Origin: Bacteroidetes bacterium UBA1860 | GTDB lineage: Bacteria; Bacteroidota; Rhodothermia; Balneolales; Balneolaceae | Assembly (NCBI GenBank): GCA_002338335.1 | Contig: DDIC01000056.1 | Coordinates: 6,043 to 16,702 of the forward strand | DNA length: 10,660 nucleotides | Direction: 5' to 3' | Shown: in pieces, positions 1-5,902 of the stretch | Layout: each line of letters opens with the position of its first letter | Position numbering within the stretch: the first letter of the stretch is position 1 | The notes under the pieces: generated by a model | Seen by the model: the letters and a program-made list of their open reading frames with translations, nothing else | Databases searched by the model: none | Told to the model about the DNA's origin: nothing | Made by a program: the position numbers and the translations under genes

Positions 1-518
1 GTAATTCGTTCACCCAACCACATCACAAATGCTGTACCTGCGGTAAGGACAATCACAGCCGTGGCCACAAAAAGCGTCGAATTCACGACAATGGCCTCTG
101 GGGAGGTTGCCATTAAGTTGATAGAGAAACCGATGGCTTGGACTGCGGTAATACCAATGGTCCCATAGCGGGTGATATTGGAGATCTTTCGTCGCCCTTC
201 TTCTCCTTCACGTTGAAGCTTTTGGAAGTAAGGAACCACAGCACCCATCAACTGTATAATAATCGACGCGGTAATGTAGGGCATAATTCCAAGGGCAAAC
301 ACCCCTGCTCTGGTAAAGGCACCTCCAACAAATAGGTCAAACAGACCTAGAAGACTCGAGGCATTTCCAGGAGATTGTGCCAGAAGTGAGGCATCCACAC
401 CTGGCATCGTAATGTAACTTCCAAGACGGTATACCATCAAAATACCGATGGTGTAAAGGATCCGATCTTTCAGCTCCTCAATCTTAAAAATGTTTCGTAT
501 GGTATCCCAAAGAGGCAT
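1..518 (-). CDS. secY: Protein translocase subunit SecY, N-terminal 172 residues (cut by window edge)
   Basis: SecY is the channel-forming subunit of the SecYEG translocon, which moves unfolded proteins across or into the cytoplasmic membrane. The frame begins MPLWDTIRNIFKIEELKDRI, typical of SecY N-termini. Hydrophobic segments lie at about residues 20-38 (TM1), 70-92 (TM2), 118-136 (TM3) and 147-166 (TM4). TM2 carries the conserved GIMPYITASIIIQL stretch, and the loop after it has the basic EGEEGRRKI segment. The fragment ends after WLGERI, where the family continues, so the truncation comes from the window, not the gene. The ATG lies 17 nt after the rplO stop with a purine-rich AAAGAG just upstream, placing it last in the visible operon as in most bacteria. 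SecY sequence is well enough conserved that identity is near certain; the missing C-terminal six helices cannot be assessed. Confidence 0.97.
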   Translation of the reverse strand, partial: MPLWDTIRNIFKIEELKDRILYTIGILMVYRLGSYITMPGVDASLLAQSPGNASSLLGLFDLFVGGAFTRAGVFALGIMPYITASIIIQLMGAVVPYFQKLQREGEEGRRKISNITRYGTIGITAVQAIGFSINLMATSPEAIVVNSTLFVATAVIVLTAGTAFVMWLGERI

Positions 519-535
519 ATCTCTTTATAAAATGG

Positions 536-1234
536 TTAGGAGTCTTTTGATTCTTCGTCGGTCGTTGGCGCAGATGCGTCCGCATCATCGGTGGAAGCTT
601 CTGGGGCTTCCTCAACAACTTCTGGCGCTTGTGCCTCGGGCGCTTCGGCCGGTGTTGCTTCAGCTACTTCCTTCTTTGGTTCTTCCTCAACACCTTCGGG
701 GGCTTGCGCCTTGGGTGCTTCCGTGGTCTCGGCCTTAGCCTTTGCCTTTACTGGAACAGGAGCAGGTGCAGGAGCTTCCTCTTTCGTCAAGGAGACAATC
801 GTCCCGCCAAGCTCTTCGATTTTGGCTTTTGCTGTGGCACTCGCCTTATGGACTTCAATCGAGATTTTCTTGTCGAAGTCGCCGTGTGCTAGAAGTTTGA
901 CCTTATCGTTCTGATCCACAAGACGAGCCTTCACAAGGTCATCAAATGTGATTTTTGTGCCCACTTTCTTCTGATCCATGGCTTGGGCAAGCTGATATAA
1001 ATTCAGCGAGACATAGGCCACACGATTAAAGTTCTTAAAACCGTACTTAGGAATACGGCGATAAAGTGGCATTTGCCCCCCTTCAAATCCTACAGCGACT
1101 TTTCCAGATCCACGAGCTTTCTGCCCATTGTGACCTTTACCGGATTGCTTGCCGAGTCCCGAACCTTCACCGCGGCCCACGCGTTTGCGTGTTTTTTTGT
1201 TGGGTGCCGGTGATTCTAATTTGTGAAGTTCCAT
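536..1234 (-). CDS. rplO: 50S ribosomal protein L15 with long acidic C-terminal tail
   Basis: L15 binds 23S rRNA and joins late in 50S assembly. Residues 1-149 are a complete L15: MELHKLESPAPNKK, the glycine/basic segment VGRGEGSGLGK (19-29), the GFEGGQMPLYRRIPKYGFKN core (49-68) and the C-terminal domain ending IEELGGTIVSL. Family length is about 145-150 residues; this protein has 232. Residues 150-232 form an Ala/Pro/Glu-rich, strongly acidic tail with an imperfect repeat at 173-186 and 198-211. I chose the ATG at 1234 because L15 proteins begin at MELHKL and GAGAAG lies 6 nt upstream. An in-frame ATG at 1273 overlaps the rpsE stop (TAATG) and would add 13 residues not typical of the family. 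rplO follows rpsE directly, where rpmD normally intervenes. Confidence 0.96.
   Translation of the reverse strand: MELHKLESPAPNKKTRKRVGRGEGSGLGKQSGKGHNGQKARGSGKVAVGFEGGQMPLYRRIPKYGFKNFNRVAYVSLNLYQLAQAMDQKKVGTKITFDDLVKARLVDQNDKVKLLAHGDFDKKISIEVHKASATAKAKIEELGGTIVSLTKEEAPAPAPVPVKAKAKAETTEAPKAQAPEGVEEEPKKEVAEATPAEAPEAQAPEVVEEAPEASTDDADASAPTTDEESKDS
539..787 (-). other. Acidic Ala/Pro/Glu C-terminal extension of L15
   Basis: This segment encodes residues 150-232 of L15. It is low in complexity, dominated by Ala, Glu and Pro with Thr, Ser and Asp towards the end, with a short Lys/Ala patch (KAKAKA) near its start. It has no recognisable fold and is probably disordered. It lies in frame with the L15 core and ends at a single stop 17 nt before secY, so it is part of the protein and not a frameshift artefact. 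Function is unknown. Confidence 0.85.
602..718 (-). repeat. Imperfect 42-nt direct repeat inside the L15 tail
   Basis: The two copies lie at 602-643 and 677-718, 75 bases apart. By eye about 34 of 42 positions match. They encode APEAQAPEVVEEAP and APKAQAPEGVEEEP. Most differences fall at third positions or change Glu/Lys/Gly/Val/Ala, which suggests an old in-frame duplication that has since diverged and contributed to growth of the tail. Confidence 0.7.
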
Positions 1235-1272
1235 ACGTTCTTCTCTTTTTTGTGTGTGCCACAGGGGACACA

Positions 1273-1797
1273 TTATCCATTAAATACTTTTTTGAGAGGG
1301 ACACCACGGCGCTGCGATACTTCAATTGGATCTGTAAGATCCTTCAACGCTTGGTATGCCGCTTTCACCATGTTGTGTGGGTTTGACGATCCTTGAGATT
1401 TTGAAAGCACGTTATGAATCCCAGCCATCTCCATCAGGTTACGTACCGCTCCACCGGCGATTACACCCGTACCTTCAGAGGCTGGGCGAAGCAACACCTT
1501 CCCTGCGCCCGCTTTACCTACAACTGGATGGTAAATACTACCTGTTTTTGTGCGTGGTACACGAATTAGGTTCTTTTTGGCTTCTTGGAGGCCTTTTTGG
1601 ATGGCATCAGTCACTTCATTTGCCTTTCCAAGGCCGTGACCTACGACTCCGTCACGGTTTCCAACCACGACGATTGCGTTAAAGCTAAAGCGTCGTCCAC
1701 CTTTTACCACTTTGGATACACGGTTGACATGAACCAATTGCTCTTGCAAATCGAGTCCTGCAGCGGGAACAAAAGGTTTTCTTCTAATCTTTGGCAT
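1273..1797 (-). CDS. rpsE: 30S ribosomal protein S5
   Basis: S5 sits on the solvent side of the 30S subunit near the mRNA entry channel and influences decoding accuracy. The 174-residue protein has the usual two domains. The first is a double-stranded RNA-binding-like region at about 17-80, including VVKGGRRFSFNAIVVVGN and GHGLGKANEV. The second is the C-terminal S5 domain at about 95-165, with LRPASEGTGVIAGGAVRNLMEMAGIHNVLSK. Length is normal. The ATG lies 47 nt after rplR behind an A-rich leader with a weak GAAGAG. The stop codon forms TAATG with an in-frame ATG of the next frame. The gene after it is rplO and not rpmD, which is unusual. Confidence 0.98.
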   Translation of the reverse strand: MPKIRRKPFVPAAGLDLQEQLVHVNRVSKVVKGGRRFSFNAIVVVGNRDGVVGHGLGKANEVTDAIQKGLQEAKKNLIRVPRTKTGSIYHPVVGKAGAGKVLLRPASEGTGVIAGGAVRNLMEMAGIHNVLSKSQGSSNPHNMVKAAYQALKDLTDPIEVSQRRGVPLKKVFNG

Positions 1798-1844
1798 GGG
1801 TTATTCTCTTCGTTCGTTAATCGCGTTTCGTTTCGATCGTTGGG

Positions 1845-2213
1845 TTAAAATTGCAGGCCGCCTTCACGTGCGCCGTCAGCAGCTGCCTTGACAACTCCGT
1901 GATAGATGTATCCACCACGGTCAAACACCGCTTTGGTAATACCTTGATCTTTGGCTGCTTTGGCTATCTCCTGGCCAACAATCCCTGCAGCTTGAGAAGG
2001 GCTCTTGCCCTTGACAAGATCCGCGACTCCCTTGGTGTTGGTCGACATGCCTAAAATCGTTTGCTCCTTTAGGTCGTCAATCAATTGCAACGTGATGTGC
2101 TTGTTGCTCTTGAACACACTCAAACGGGGGCGCTCTGCCGTGCCTTGAACCTTCGCACGAACTCTACGGCGAATTCGGTTGCGGCGTTCTGTTTTTACAA
2201 TATTCTTATCCAT
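1845..2213 (-). CDS. rplR: 50S ribosomal protein L18
   Basis: L18 binds 5S rRNA and, with L5, anchors it in the central protuberance of the 50S subunit. The 122-residue protein has the basic N-terminal arm (ERRNRIRRRVRAKVQGT, about 9-25), the family signature ERPRLSVFKSNKHI (27-40), and the C-terminal AVFDRGGYIYHGVVKAAADGAREGGLQF. Length is typical. The start is the ATG 31 nt after the rplF stop; no Shine-Dalgarno is evident and a short tandem repeat lies in the leader. Confidence 0.98.
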   Translation of the reverse strand: MDKNIVKTERRNRIRRRVRAKVQGTAERPRLSVFKSNKHITLQLIDDLKEQTILGMSTNTKGVADLVKGKSPSQAAGIVGQEIAKAAKDQGITKAVFDRGGYIYHGVVKAAADGAREGGLQF

Positions 2214-2220
2214 AACTCAA

Positions 2221-2240
2221 AGATCGTCTTAGATCGTCCT
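2221..2240 (-). repeat. Tandem 10-nt repeat in the rplF-rplR gap
   Basis: On the plus strand AGATCGTCTT is followed directly by AGATCGTCCT, 9 of 10 identical, filling most of the 31-nt leader of rplR. It may be a slippage product. No function can be assigned from the sequence. Confidence 0.6.
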
Positions 2241-2244
2241 TAGT

Positions 2245-2799
2245 TTATTTTGCTGCAGATTTACCCGCTTTTCTTCGGATTTGCTCACCGAGATAGCGAA
2301 TTCCTTTTCCTTTGTACGGCTCAGGTTTACGAAGCGCACGGATTTTGGCAGATACCTGACCTACCAGTTCCTTGTCATGCCCAGAAATCACGATAATGGG
2401 GTTTTTGCCACGCTTTGTGTCGACCTCTATGGAGATTCCATCTGGAGCCATGAAGAAGATCGGGTGGGAGAACCCTAGATTTAGCTCAAGGACATTCCCA
2501 CTCATCGCAGCACGAAAACCGACTCCGATAATTTCGAGTTCCTTCACAAATCCTTGGCTCACACCAATGACCATATTTTCAATCAAGGATCTATATAGAC
2601 CGTGCATTGCCTTGTCCTCTTTGGACTCGGTATGCCGATTCACGACAATCGCATTATCCTGCTGGGTAACCGCTAGGTTTGCTTTGACATGGACCTGATT
2701 TTCACCTTTAGCGCCTTTAACCGTGACCAAGTTGTCGGCAGAGATATCGACCGTCACTTGATCTGGTAGGGCAATAGGATTTTTTCCAATTCGAGACAT
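2245..2799 (-). CDS. rplF: 50S ribosomal protein L6
   Basis: L6 lies near the base of the L7/L12 stalk next to the sarcin-ricin loop, where translation factors dock. The 184-residue protein has the MSRIGKNPIALPDQVTV start and two repeated L6 alpha-beta domains (about 1-82 and 83-170). The second contains the signature KPEPYKGKGIRYLGEQIRRKAGK near the C-terminus, which contacts 23S rRNA. Length is within the normal range of 175-185. It follows rpsH after 68 nt, the longest gap in the window, with an A-rich region (AAGAAAAGTTAAACCAC) before the ATG and no strong Shine-Dalgarno. Confidence 0.98.
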   Translation of the reverse strand: MSRIGKNPIALPDQVTVDISADNLVTVKGAKGENQVHVKANLAVTQQDNAIVVNRHTESKEDKAMHGLYRSLIENMVIGVSQGFVKELEIIGVGFRAAMSGNVLELNLGFSHPIFFMAPDGISIEVDTKRGKNPIIVISGHDKELVGQVSAKIRALRKPEPYKGKGIRYLGEQIRRKAGKSAAK

Positions 2800-2867
2800 G
2801 TGGTTTAACTTTTCTTACTGACGCGTTGTGAATTCAATTAGGTTGTTGATTCCTGTGCATGGGTTCA

Positions 2868-3263
2868 TTAATAGACCGTGCAGAGGACTTCTCCACCGAC
2901 GTTCAATTGCTTGGCTTCTTTGTCTGTCATCACACCACGAGAGGTGGATAGAATGACAATTCCGAGTCCATTAAGCGAGCGAGGAATGTTGTCCATTCCT
3001 ACATAATTCCGAAGTCCTGGCTTCGAAACACGGCTAATGTGCTGGATAACAGGTTGGCCATAGGTATCATACTTCAAAAACAGGCGTAGAACTCCTTGCT
3101 TACTATCCTCAATGTCGATGTAACGAGAGATGTATCCCTTGTCGACAAGGATTTTAGTAATGGCGCGCTTCATTTTTGACGCGGGAATATCTACACGACG
3201 CAATCCCGCCATTTGGGCGTTACGGATGCGAGTGAGAAAATCTGCTATTGGATCGGTTAACAT
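2868..3263 (-). CDS. rpsH: 30S ribosomal protein S8
   Basis: S8 is a primary 16S rRNA binding protein (helix 21) and, in E. coli, the translational repressor of the spc operon. The 131-residue sequence starts MLTDPIADFLTRIRNAQMAG. The C-terminal half has the RNA-binding signature STSRGVMTDKEAKQLNVGGEVLCTVY. Length is normal. Translation ends with two consecutive in-frame stops, TAA TGA. The gene follows rpsN by 21 nt. Whether S8 represses this operon cannot be seen, because the E. coli operator near rplE has no obvious counterpart by eye. Confidence 0.98.
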   Translation of the reverse strand: MLTDPIADFLTRIRNAQMAGLRRVDIPASKMKRAITKILVDKGYISRYIDIEDSKQGVLRLFLKYDTYGQPVIQHISRVSKPGLRNYVGMDNIPRSLNGLGIVILSTSRGVMTDKEAKQLNVGGEVLCTVY

Positions 3264-3284
3264 AGGTTTCGTCTACTGCTGAGG

Positions 3285-3554
3285 TTACCAACTTGCCTTA
3301 CGAACGCCAGGAATCTTACCCTGAAGTGCGAGTTGTCTAAATTTAATGCGAGAGATGCCAAACTGACCGACGTACCCACGAGCACGTCCCGTGAGGGCAC
3401 AACGATTTTTCACGCGCGTAGGGCTTGCATTGCGTGGGAGCTTTTGGAGTCCCTCGTAATCTCCTGCCTCAATGAGTGCTTGACGCTTTTCAGCGTAGCG
3501 TTCAACGGCACGTTTTTTCTTTTCGTTTCTGGCTATCCAGGATTTTTTTGCCAT
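3285..3554 (-). CDS. rpsN: 30S ribosomal protein S14, zinc-free long form
   Basis: S14 belongs to the head of the 30S subunit and helps form the tRNA-binding face. This is the 89-residue form. It has a single cysteine (in NRCALTGRARGY) instead of the four-cysteine zinc ribbon of the 61-residue form. The C-terminus GISRIKFRQLALQGKIPGVRKASW is the diagnostic family block, and GDYEGLQKLPRNASP resembles Bacteroidota S14. It sits in its canonical place between rplE and rpsH, 2 nt after the rplE stop, which suggests translational coupling. Confidence 0.98.
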   Translation of the reverse strand: MAKKSWIARNEKKKRAVERYAEKRQALIEAGDYEGLQKLPRNASPTRVKNRCALTGRARGYVGQFGISRIKFRQLALQGKIPGVRKASW

Positions 3555-3556
3555 AA

Positions 3557-4123
3557 TTAAGCAGTCTGTGTTTGAGTTCTGTTTCTGAACGGCATTCCAA
3601 AGTGGCTTAGAAGCGCATAGGCTTCCGAATCGGTTTGTGCCGTCGTCACAAAGGTGATATCCATGCCATGGACCTTGTCCACTTTATCGACATCAATTTC
3701 TGGGAAAATCGTGTGCTCTTTTACACCCATATTGTAGTTCCCGCGACCGTCGAATCCTTTGTCTGGGACTCCTTGGAAGTCACGTGTACGGGGGAGAGTA
3801 AGGTTGATAAAACGATCGAGAAATTCGTACATCACGCGGCCACGCAATGTTACTTTGGCTCCAATCGCCATCCCTTCACGAAGTTTGAAGTTCGAAATGG
3901 ATTGCTTGGCTGTCGTAAGGACGGCATGCTGACCGGTGATAAGACCTAGATTTTCTTGAATAGTCTCTAGGGCTTTACGGTCTGTGATCGCGTCTCCAGC
4001 GCCCACATTTAAGACGATTTTTGTGAGCTTCGGCGCTTCCATTTGATTCTTGTACTCAAACTCTTCCATGAGTTTGGGAACAAGGTCATCCTTAAATACC
4101 TGATGTAGTCTTGCTAAGGCCAT
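3557..4123 (-). CDS. rplE: 50S ribosomal protein L5
   Basis: L5 binds 5S rRNA in the central protuberance and contacts P-site tRNA and the 30S head (bridge B1b). The 188-residue protein contains PKLTKIVLNVGAGDA (31-45), the TAKQSISNFKLREGMAIGAKVTLRG segment (about 71-95), and FDGRGNYNMGVKEHTIFPEI (124-143) followed by the GMDITFVTTA strand. Length is slightly above the usual 179-185. The start ATG lies 2 nt downstream of the rplX stop, with no Shine-Dalgarno, consistent with coupled translation. Confidence 0.98.
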   Translation of the reverse strand: MALARLHQVFKDDLVPKLMEEFEYKNQMEAPKLTKIVLNVGAGDAITDRKALETIQENLGLITGQHAVLTTAKQSISNFKLREGMAIGAKVTLRGRVMYEFLDRFINLTLPRTRDFQGVPDKGFDGRGNYNMGVKEHTIFPEIDVDKVDKVHGMDITFVTTAQTDSEAYALLSHFGMPFRNRTQTQTA

Positions 4124-4125
4124 GA

Positions 4126-4485
4126 TTATTTGTCTATGAGTTCATCAGAAACCTTGGCGACACGTACCCAACGAGCAGGTTTGTTGCCGTCGGCTTCAAT
4201 TCGGGTGCGTCCAACACGTGTTGGCTCTCCTGAGGATGGGTCTACGACCATCACATTGGAGATATGAATCGCAGCTTCACGCTTGATTCGTCCACCTTGT
4301 TGATTTTCTTGAGACGGTTTGTCGTGGTGTGTTCGTAGGTTCACCCCTTCCACAAGCACGCGCTCCTTGGATGGGAAGACCATCAACACACGACCTTTGG
4401 TCCCTTTGTCATTGCCGGCGATGACCATTACTTCGTCGCCCTTTTTGACATTTAATTTTGGTTGTGACTTACTTTTTCTAGGCAT
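4126..4485 (-). CDS. rplX: 50S ribosomal protein L24
   Basis: L24 is an early assembly protein that nucleates folding of the 5' domain of 23S rRNA. The KOW domain is visible at about residues 14-45 (KKGDEVMVIAGNDKGTKGRV). It is followed by VEGVNLRTHHDKP (45-57), GGRIKREAAIHISNVMVVDP and the C-terminal PTRVGRTRIEADGNKPARWV region. At 119 residues it is a little longer than E. coli L24 (104) but usual for several phyla. The ATG is 18 nt after rplN. Confidence 0.98.
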   Translation of the reverse strand: MPRKSKSQPKLNVKKGDEVMVIAGNDKGTKGRVLMVFPSKERVLVEGVNLRTHHDKPSQENQQGGRIKREAAIHISNVMVVDPSSGEPTRVGRTRIEADGNKPARWVRVAKVSDELIDK

Positions 4486-4503
4486 AAGGCTATTCTCTTG
4501 CGT

Positions 4504-4872
4504 TTAGAGTACCTCTGGGGCAAGGGATACGATTTTCATGAAGCTCTTTTCACGCAATTCACGTGCGACAGGGCCAAAAATACGGGTCCCGACGGGCTCA
4601 TTATCTTTGTTGATGACAACCGCAGCGTTTTCATCAAAACGGATGTAACTACCATCTTTGCGACGTACATCGTATTTGGTGCGGACAACGACCGCCTTGA
4701 CGACCTCCCCTTTTTTGACGTTTCCGCCAGGGAGTGCTGTTTTGACAGATGCAGAGATAATATCTCCCACCTTGGCATAACGACGGCGTGTATCACCAAG
4801 AACCTTGATACACATGATCTTTTTAGCGCCAGAGTTATCTGCAGATTGTAAGATGCTTTCTTGTTGGATCAT
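4504..4872 (-). CDS. rplN: 50S ribosomal protein L14
   Basis: L14 lies at the subunit interface (bridges B5 and B8) and is where the silencing factor RsfS binds in other bacteria. The 122-residue sequence is among the most conserved here: MIQQESILQSADNSGAKKIM at the start, VKKGEVVKAVVVRTK in the middle, and RIFGPVARELREKSFMKIVSLAPEVL at the end. Length is exactly that of the typical family member. The gene begins 2 nt after the rpsQ stop. Confidence 0.98.
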   Translation of the reverse strand: MIQQESILQSADNSGAKKIMCIKVLGDTRRRYAKVGDIISASVKTALPGGNVKKGEVVKAVVVRTKYDVRRKDGSYIRFDENAAVVINKDNEPVGTRIFGPVARELREKSFMKIVSLAPEVL

Positions 4873-4874
4873 GA

Positions 4875-5183
4875 TTACTTCGCTTTTTCGAGAATCTCAA
4901 CGAGTCTCCATGTTTTATTCTTGGAAAGAGGACGTGTCGACATGATTTGCACCGTGTCGCCTTCACCTGCTTTGTTCTCTTCGTCGTGGGCCATGTACTT
5001 GGTCGTCTTTTTGATAAACTTCCCATAAATGGGGTGTTTTACCTGACGGTCCACAGTTACGACGATACTTTTGTCCATCTTGTTACTCACAACTTTTCCG
5101 ATACGAGTACGACGGGTCGTACGCTCTTCGGGTGTTGAGTGGATGGCTGCGTCAGTTGTGACGTTTTTTTCTTCAGTCGACAT
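4875..5183 (-). CDS. rpsQ: 30S ribosomal protein S17 with N-terminal extension
   Basis: S17 is a primary 16S rRNA binding protein with an OB fold that helps fold the 5' domain. The family core runs from about residue 23 (RRTRIGKVVSNKMDKSIVVT) through VKHPIYGKFIKKTTKYMAHDE to the signature GEGDTVQIMSTRPLSKNKTWRLVEIL. The total is 102 residues against about 80-90 usually. The extra 22 residues at the N-terminus (MSTEEKNVTTDAAIHSTPEE...) are polar and look unstructured. The first ATG/GTG/TTG-type codon after the extension falls inside conserved core, so the ATG at 5183, 6 nt after rpmC, is the best start. Confidence 0.97.
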   Translation of the reverse strand: MSTEEKNVTTDAAIHSTPEERTTRRTRIGKVVSNKMDKSIVVTVDRQVKHPIYGKFIKKTTKYMAHDEENKAGEGDTVQIMSTRPLSKNKTWRLVEILEKAK

Positions 5184-5189
5184 AGTAGG

Positions 5190-5393
5190 TTACGCGCCTT
5201 GTTTTTCAGTGATGATCGTTTCGATGCGAGCAATCTCTTTTCGAGTCACACGTAGTGCTGTAGGGTTTTCTAATTGCCCAGATACGGCTTTTTTAAAGCG
5301 CATATCACGCAGCGACTTGCGATTCTCTTCGAGGCGGGTTTCTAAATCCGCGACCGATAATTCTCTAAGTTCTGTCGGTTTGGTTGCTTTCAT
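5190..5393 (-). CDS. rpmC: 50S ribosomal protein L29
   Basis: L29 is a small two-helix protein close to the polypeptide exit tunnel, where together with L23 it forms part of the docking site for trigger factor and the signal recognition particle. The 67-residue sequence has the family pattern ELRELSVADLETRLEENRKSL followed by FKKAVSGQLENPTALRVTRKEIARIETI. Length is typical (60-70). It follows rplP after 57 nt, the second longest gap here. The leader is A/C-rich and lacks a Shine-Dalgarno. Confidence 0.97.
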   Translation of the reverse strand: MKATKPTELRELSVADLETRLEENRKSLRDMRFKKAVSGQLENPTALRVTRKEIARIETIITEKQGA

Positions 5394-5450
5394 CGTTGTG
5401 TTGTTTGAGTTTCGTTCGTTGTGAGATATTGGTGATGGCCAGTTCGAGGC

Positions 5451-5873
5451 TTAAGCACCCGTGTAATCACGACGTTTCACAAATTTAGTTTTGATCGGAA
5501 GTTTGTGAGAGGCACGACGAAATGCTTCACGTGCTTTCTCTTCACTTACTCCAGAAATTTCAAAAAGAATTCGACCTGGCTTCACAGCCGCAATAAAATG
5601 GTCCAAAGCTCCCTTCCCTTTACCCATTCGAGTCTCTGCTGGTTTCGAGGTAACGGGACGATCAGGGAAAATGCGGATCCACGTTTGACCTTCACGATTC
5701 AGCGTACGGCTAATCGTAATACGACAAGCCTCAATTTGGCGTGAAGTAATGAACTTTGGCTCCAATGCTTTGAGTGCAAAGTTTCCAAAGGCGATTTGGT
5801 GTCCGCGACCTGCATTGCCTTTGAGCTTGTCTCTGTGGACGCGGCGGCGGGTAATTCGTTTTGGTTCTAACAT
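5451..5873 (-). CDS. rplP: 50S ribosomal protein L16
   Basis: L16 organises the A-tRNA site and is a late assembly protein of the 50S subunit. The 140-residue sequence shows KLKGNAGRGHQIAFGNFALKA, the RQIEACRITISRTLNREGQ helix, the WIRIFPDRPVT signature and RMGKGKGALDHFIAAVKPGRILFEI. Arg82, just before MGKGKG, matches the arginine hydroxylated in E. coli L16; whether it is modified here is unknown. Length is normal. The ATG lies 29 nt after rpsC with only a weak AGG upstream. Confidence 0.98.
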   Translation of the reverse strand: MLEPKRITRRRVHRDKLKGNAGRGHQIAFGNFALKALEPKFITSRQIEACRITISRTLNREGQTWIRIFPDRPVTSKPAETRMGKGKGALDHFIAAVKPGRILFEISGVSEEKAREAFRRASHKLPIKTKFVKRRDYTGA

Positions 5874-5902
5874 AAGATCAACCTGTTTCTACTATCTCGA
5901 GA

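Noticed and set aside
1..518. Possible truncated secY pseudogene
   Set aside because: The frame is open to the window edge and conserved throughout; it is cut only by the window.
591..914. Plus-strand frame rich in Ser/Ala/Gly opposite the L15 gene
   Set aside because: Shadow of the Ala/Pro/Glu-coding tail of rplO; no independent support.
2800..2867. Longest gap (rpsH-rplF) as a site for a promoter, terminator or hidden gene
   Set aside because: Only 68 nt; the only minus-strand ATG frame is about 8 codons. No hairpin with U-run and no convincing promoter boxes.
3635..3949. Plus-strand frame of about 104 codons opposite rplE
   Set aside because: Lies wholly within a clearly conserved L5 gene and resembles no known family.
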